DNA of 42,754 bases from Candidatus Aminicenantota bacterium (GTDB lineage Bacteria; Acidobacteriota; Aminicenantia; Aminicenantales; Saccharicenantaceae), in assembly GCA_013178315.1 (NCBI GenBank), contig JABLWX010000011.1, positions 1-42,754 on the forward strand. The letters run 5' to 3'. Below the pieces are notes generated by a model. It was not told where the DNA came from, ran no database searches, and was given only the letters and a program-made list of their open reading frames with translations. Position numbers and translations under genes: made by a program. Of this stretch, positions 40,878 to 42,754 are shown piece after piece. The first letter of the stretch is position 1; every line of letters begins with the position of its first letter.

Positions 40878-41954
40878 ACGAAGTACGCTGGGCTGGTCCT
40901 CAAGGACGGAACGGTCTTTGAGGGCAGAGGATTCGGCGCCTGCGCCAGGACCTGGGGGGAAGTCGTTTTTAATACCGGGATGGTCGGCTACGTCGAGTCC
41001 ATCACCGACCCATCATACCACGGACAGATACTGGTCCAGACCTACCCCCTGATCGGTAACTACGGAGTTAACCCTGAAGACTTTGAATCAGGACGGCCCT
41101 GGATCAAGGGTTATGTGGTTTCCGAATTCACTCCCCGCCCCTCCCACCATACTTCAAGAAAATCGGTGGAACGCTGGCTGGAAGAAAACCGGATTCCGGG
41201 ACTTTACGGGATAGACACCCGGGCCCTGGTCAAAAGGCTGCGCCATTATGGAGTCATCCCGGGCCTGCTGGTGGTTTCAGAGAAACCGCTGAGGCTAAAA
41301 CCGCTAATCAAGGAAGCCCGGACGCTGCCCGACCCCAACGCCGGAAACCTGGTGGCCGAGGTGTCATCACCTGACATCCACATCTACAACCCGGAAGGCC
41401 GTAAGAAGCTGGTGCTGATTGACTGCGGAGTTAAACGTGGAATAATTCGCGCCCTGGTGGCCAGGGGAGCTTCAGTAATCAGGGTTCCTGAAAATTTTCC
41501 ACCTGAAAAAATCCTGGCCTTTAATCCCCAGGGCCTGGTTATTTCTAACGGACCCGGTGATCCGCAACAATGCCGGGCCGTGACCACCGTCCAAGCTCTG
41601 CTTAAGGAAAACCTGCCGGTACTCGGCATCTGCCTGGGGCATCAAATCCTGGCCCTGGCCGCCGGAGCCAGAACCTACAAGCTTAAATTCGGGCATCGTT
41701 CCCAGAACCAGCCCTGCCTGGAAGAGGGCACAAGGCGCTGTTATCTCACCAGTCAGAACCACGGCTACGCGGTTGATGCCCGCACCCTGCCCGCGGACTG
41801 GTCAGCCTGGTTTACCAACGCCAACGACGGAACCAATGAAGGAATGCGCCACAAGAAAAAGCCCGTCATCAGCGTTCAGTTCCACCCCGAAGCCAGCCCG
41901 GGACCGACCGATACTGAGTTCATCTTTGACCTCTTTCTGGAGCAGCTCGGATGA
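40878..41954 (+). CDS. carA: Carbamoyl-phosphate synthase small subunit (CarA), apparent ACG start
   Basis: The glutaminase subunit that feeds ammonia to CarB for carbamoyl phosphate, a precursor of pyrimidines and arginine. CarA signatures are present: GEVVFNTGMVGYVESITDPS, GLYGIDTRALVKRLR, the nucleophile in GICLGHQ, QNHGYAVD, and the His/Glu in FHPEASPGPTD. Homologues start M-K-x-A-x-L-V-L-E-D-G-T; here the equivalent is ACG-KYAGLVLKDGT at 40878, exactly 7 nt behind GGAGG. No in-frame ATG or GTG exists upstream; the only annotated-type start, TTG at 40824, has no ribosome binding site and adds 18 unusual residues. So either a non-AUG (ACG) start or a base error is indicated. Length from ACG is 358 residues, normal for CarA. 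The stop overlaps the carB ATG (ATGA). Confidence 0.93.
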   Translation, partial: TKYAGLVLKDGTVFEGRGFGACARTWGEVVFNTGMVGYVESITDPSYHGQILVQTYPLIGNYGVNPEDFESGRPWIKGYVVSEFTPRPSHHTSRKSVERWLEENRIPGLYGIDTRALVKRLRHYGVIPGLLVVSEKPLRLKPLIKEARTLPDPNAGNLVAEVSSPDIHIYNPEGRKKLVLIDCGVKRGIIRALVARGASVIRVPENFPPEKILAFNPQGLVISNGPGDPQQCRAVTTVQALLKENLPVLGICLGHQILALAAGARTYKLKFGHRSQNQPCLEEGTRRCYLTSQNHGYAVDARTLPADWSAWFTNANDGTNEGMRHKKKPVISVQFHPEASPGPTDTEFIFDLFLEQLG

Positions 41955-42754
41955 AGAAAAGGCTCAGGAAAGTTCTTCTTCTCGGAAGCGGTGCCATCAA
42001 GATCGGCGAAGCCGGCGAATTCGATTACTCCGGAAGCCAGGCCATCAAGGCCCTCAAAGAAGAAGGCCTGGAAGTGGTTCTGGTCAATCCCAACATCGCC
42101 ACCATCCAGACTTCCGAATTCCTGGCCGAGCGGGTTTATTTTCTGCCGGTAACACCTTATTTCATTGAAAAAATCATCGAAAAAGAAAAACCCGAAGCCC
42201 TGGTTATTTCCTTTGGCGGTCAAACTGCCCTTAACTGCGGGCTGGCCATGTGGAAACAGGGACTGCTGGAGAAACATAAGGTTGAAGTCCTGGGTACCCC
42301 GCTCCAGTCTGTTGAAATCACCGAAGACCGCGGTCTGTTCAACCGGGCACTGGCTGAAGCCGGGTTGAAGACGCCACACGGGATCGCGGTTTCCTCAATT
42401 GAGGAAGGTCTACGGGCGGCGGAGAAAATCGGTTTTCCGGTCATGCTGCGGGCGGCTTTTGCCCTCGGCGGTAAAGGAAGTTCACTCTGCTATAAGAAAG
42501 ATGAACTCGAAGAAAAATTGAGGATAGCCCTGTCCGAATCCAGCCAGGTGCTGGTCGAAGAATACCTGGAAGGCTGGAAGGAAATTGAATACGAAATAAT
42601 CCGCGATGAAGCCGACAACTGCCTGGCTATCTGCAACATGGAAAATATCGACCCCATCGGCATCCATACCGGTGACAGCATAGTGGTGGCCCCCTCCCAG
42701 ACGCTGGCCGACAAGGAATACCAGATGCTGCGCATGGCTTCACTAAAAATCATC
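41951..42754 (+). CDS. carB: Carbamoyl-phosphate synthase large subunit (CarB), N-terminal part only
   Basis: The first 268 codons of the large synthetase subunit; the gene runs off the window's right edge. It carries GSGAIKIGEAGEFDYSGSQA, NPNIATIQTSE, FGGQTALNCGL and the ATP-grasp segment RAAFALGGKGSS, then ENIDPIGIHTGDSIVVAPS. The wording EAGEFDYSGSQAIKALKEEG and TIQTSEFLAERVYFLPVTP is closer to the Bacteroidetes and eukaryotic CAD/CPS1 style than to enterobacterial CarB. The ATG overlaps the carA stop by 4 nt, so the two subunits are translationally coupled. Confidence 0.95.
   Translation, partial: MKKRLRKVLLLGSGAIKIGEAGEFDYSGSQAIKALKEEGLEVVLVNPNIATIQTSEFLAERVYFLPVTPYFIEKIIEKEKPEALVISFGGQTALNCGLAMWKQGLLEKHKVEVLGTPLQSVEITEDRGLFNRALAEAGLKTPHGIAVSSIEEGLRAAEKIGFPVMLRAAFALGGKGSSLCYKKDELEEKLRIALSESSQVLVEEYLEGWKEIEYEIIRDEADNCLAICNMENIDPIGIHTGDSIVVAPSQTLADKEYQMLRMASLKII

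Noticed and set aside
1..42754. CRISPR arrays, tRNA/rRNA genes, insertion sequences or integrase genes
   Set aside because: No regularly spaced repeats, no tRNA cloverleaf, no transposase or integrase motifs were seen on either strand.

Overview
The window looks like chromosomal DNA of an uncultured, fermentative, polysaccharide- and protein-degrading Gram-negative bacterium. The gene style best fits Candidatus Aminicenantes or a related Acidobacteriota lineage. The reasons are a SusC-like TonB receptor with an N-terminal carboxypeptidase-regulatory domain and no SusD partner, exported S9 and M28 peptidases, LamG-type secreted proteins, an oxygen-independent sulfatase-maturing radical SAM enzyme, and a sodium/solute symporter for sugar uptake. 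The taxonomic call is inference; no rRNA or tRNA gene was seen.

Left part (1-7.5 kb): a minus-strand fructose-type PTS operon (IIC, IIB, then an HPr domain running off the edge). A clear promoter there has an inverted repeat lying on its -35 box. Next comes an AT-rich single gene on the plus strand (possibly HEPN-like, probably acquired), then a secreted LamG protein, then a tightly coupled L-serine dehydratase / ornithine-cyclodeaminase-family pair.

Central part (7.7-24.5 kb), all on the minus strand and read right to left: the TonB-dependent receptor with its own promoter and an 11-codon leader ORF; a ROK repressor with its own promoter and a 27-bp inverted repeat in its leader; a sodium/sugar symporter; a PfkB sugar kinase; an iron alcohol dehydrogenase; a second LamG protein paralogous to the first; a zinc sugar/polyol dehydrogenase; an S9B dipeptidyl peptidase; and a GH95 alpha-L-fucosidase. 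This reads as a glycan-uptake and sugar-catabolism locus.

Right-central part (25-36.8 kb): two Cys-type sulfatases, the anaerobic sulfatase-maturating enzyme that would activate them, a GH27 alpha-galactosidase with an Ig/BACON-like tail, two secreted proteins of unknown activity (one a probable beta-propeller with a discoidin-like tail), and an M28 peptidase. Together with the GH95 enzyme this suggests a target that is sulfated, fucosylated and galactosylated, possibly a glycoprotein.

Right end (36.9-42.75 kb): a TonB energy-transducer gene whose roughly 300-nt leader contains a well-initiated 51-residue ORF; an AraC-type regulator with a degenerate receiver-like N-terminus; a two-gene unit of a seven-cysteine secreted mini-protein plus a secreted beta-propeller; and carA-carB for carbamoyl phosphate synthesis. 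carA appears to start at a non-standard ACG codon directly behind a strong Shine-Dalgarno sequence. The most promising undescribed items are the LamG-linked paralogue family, the Cys-rich peptide/propeller pair, and the small leader ORFs.
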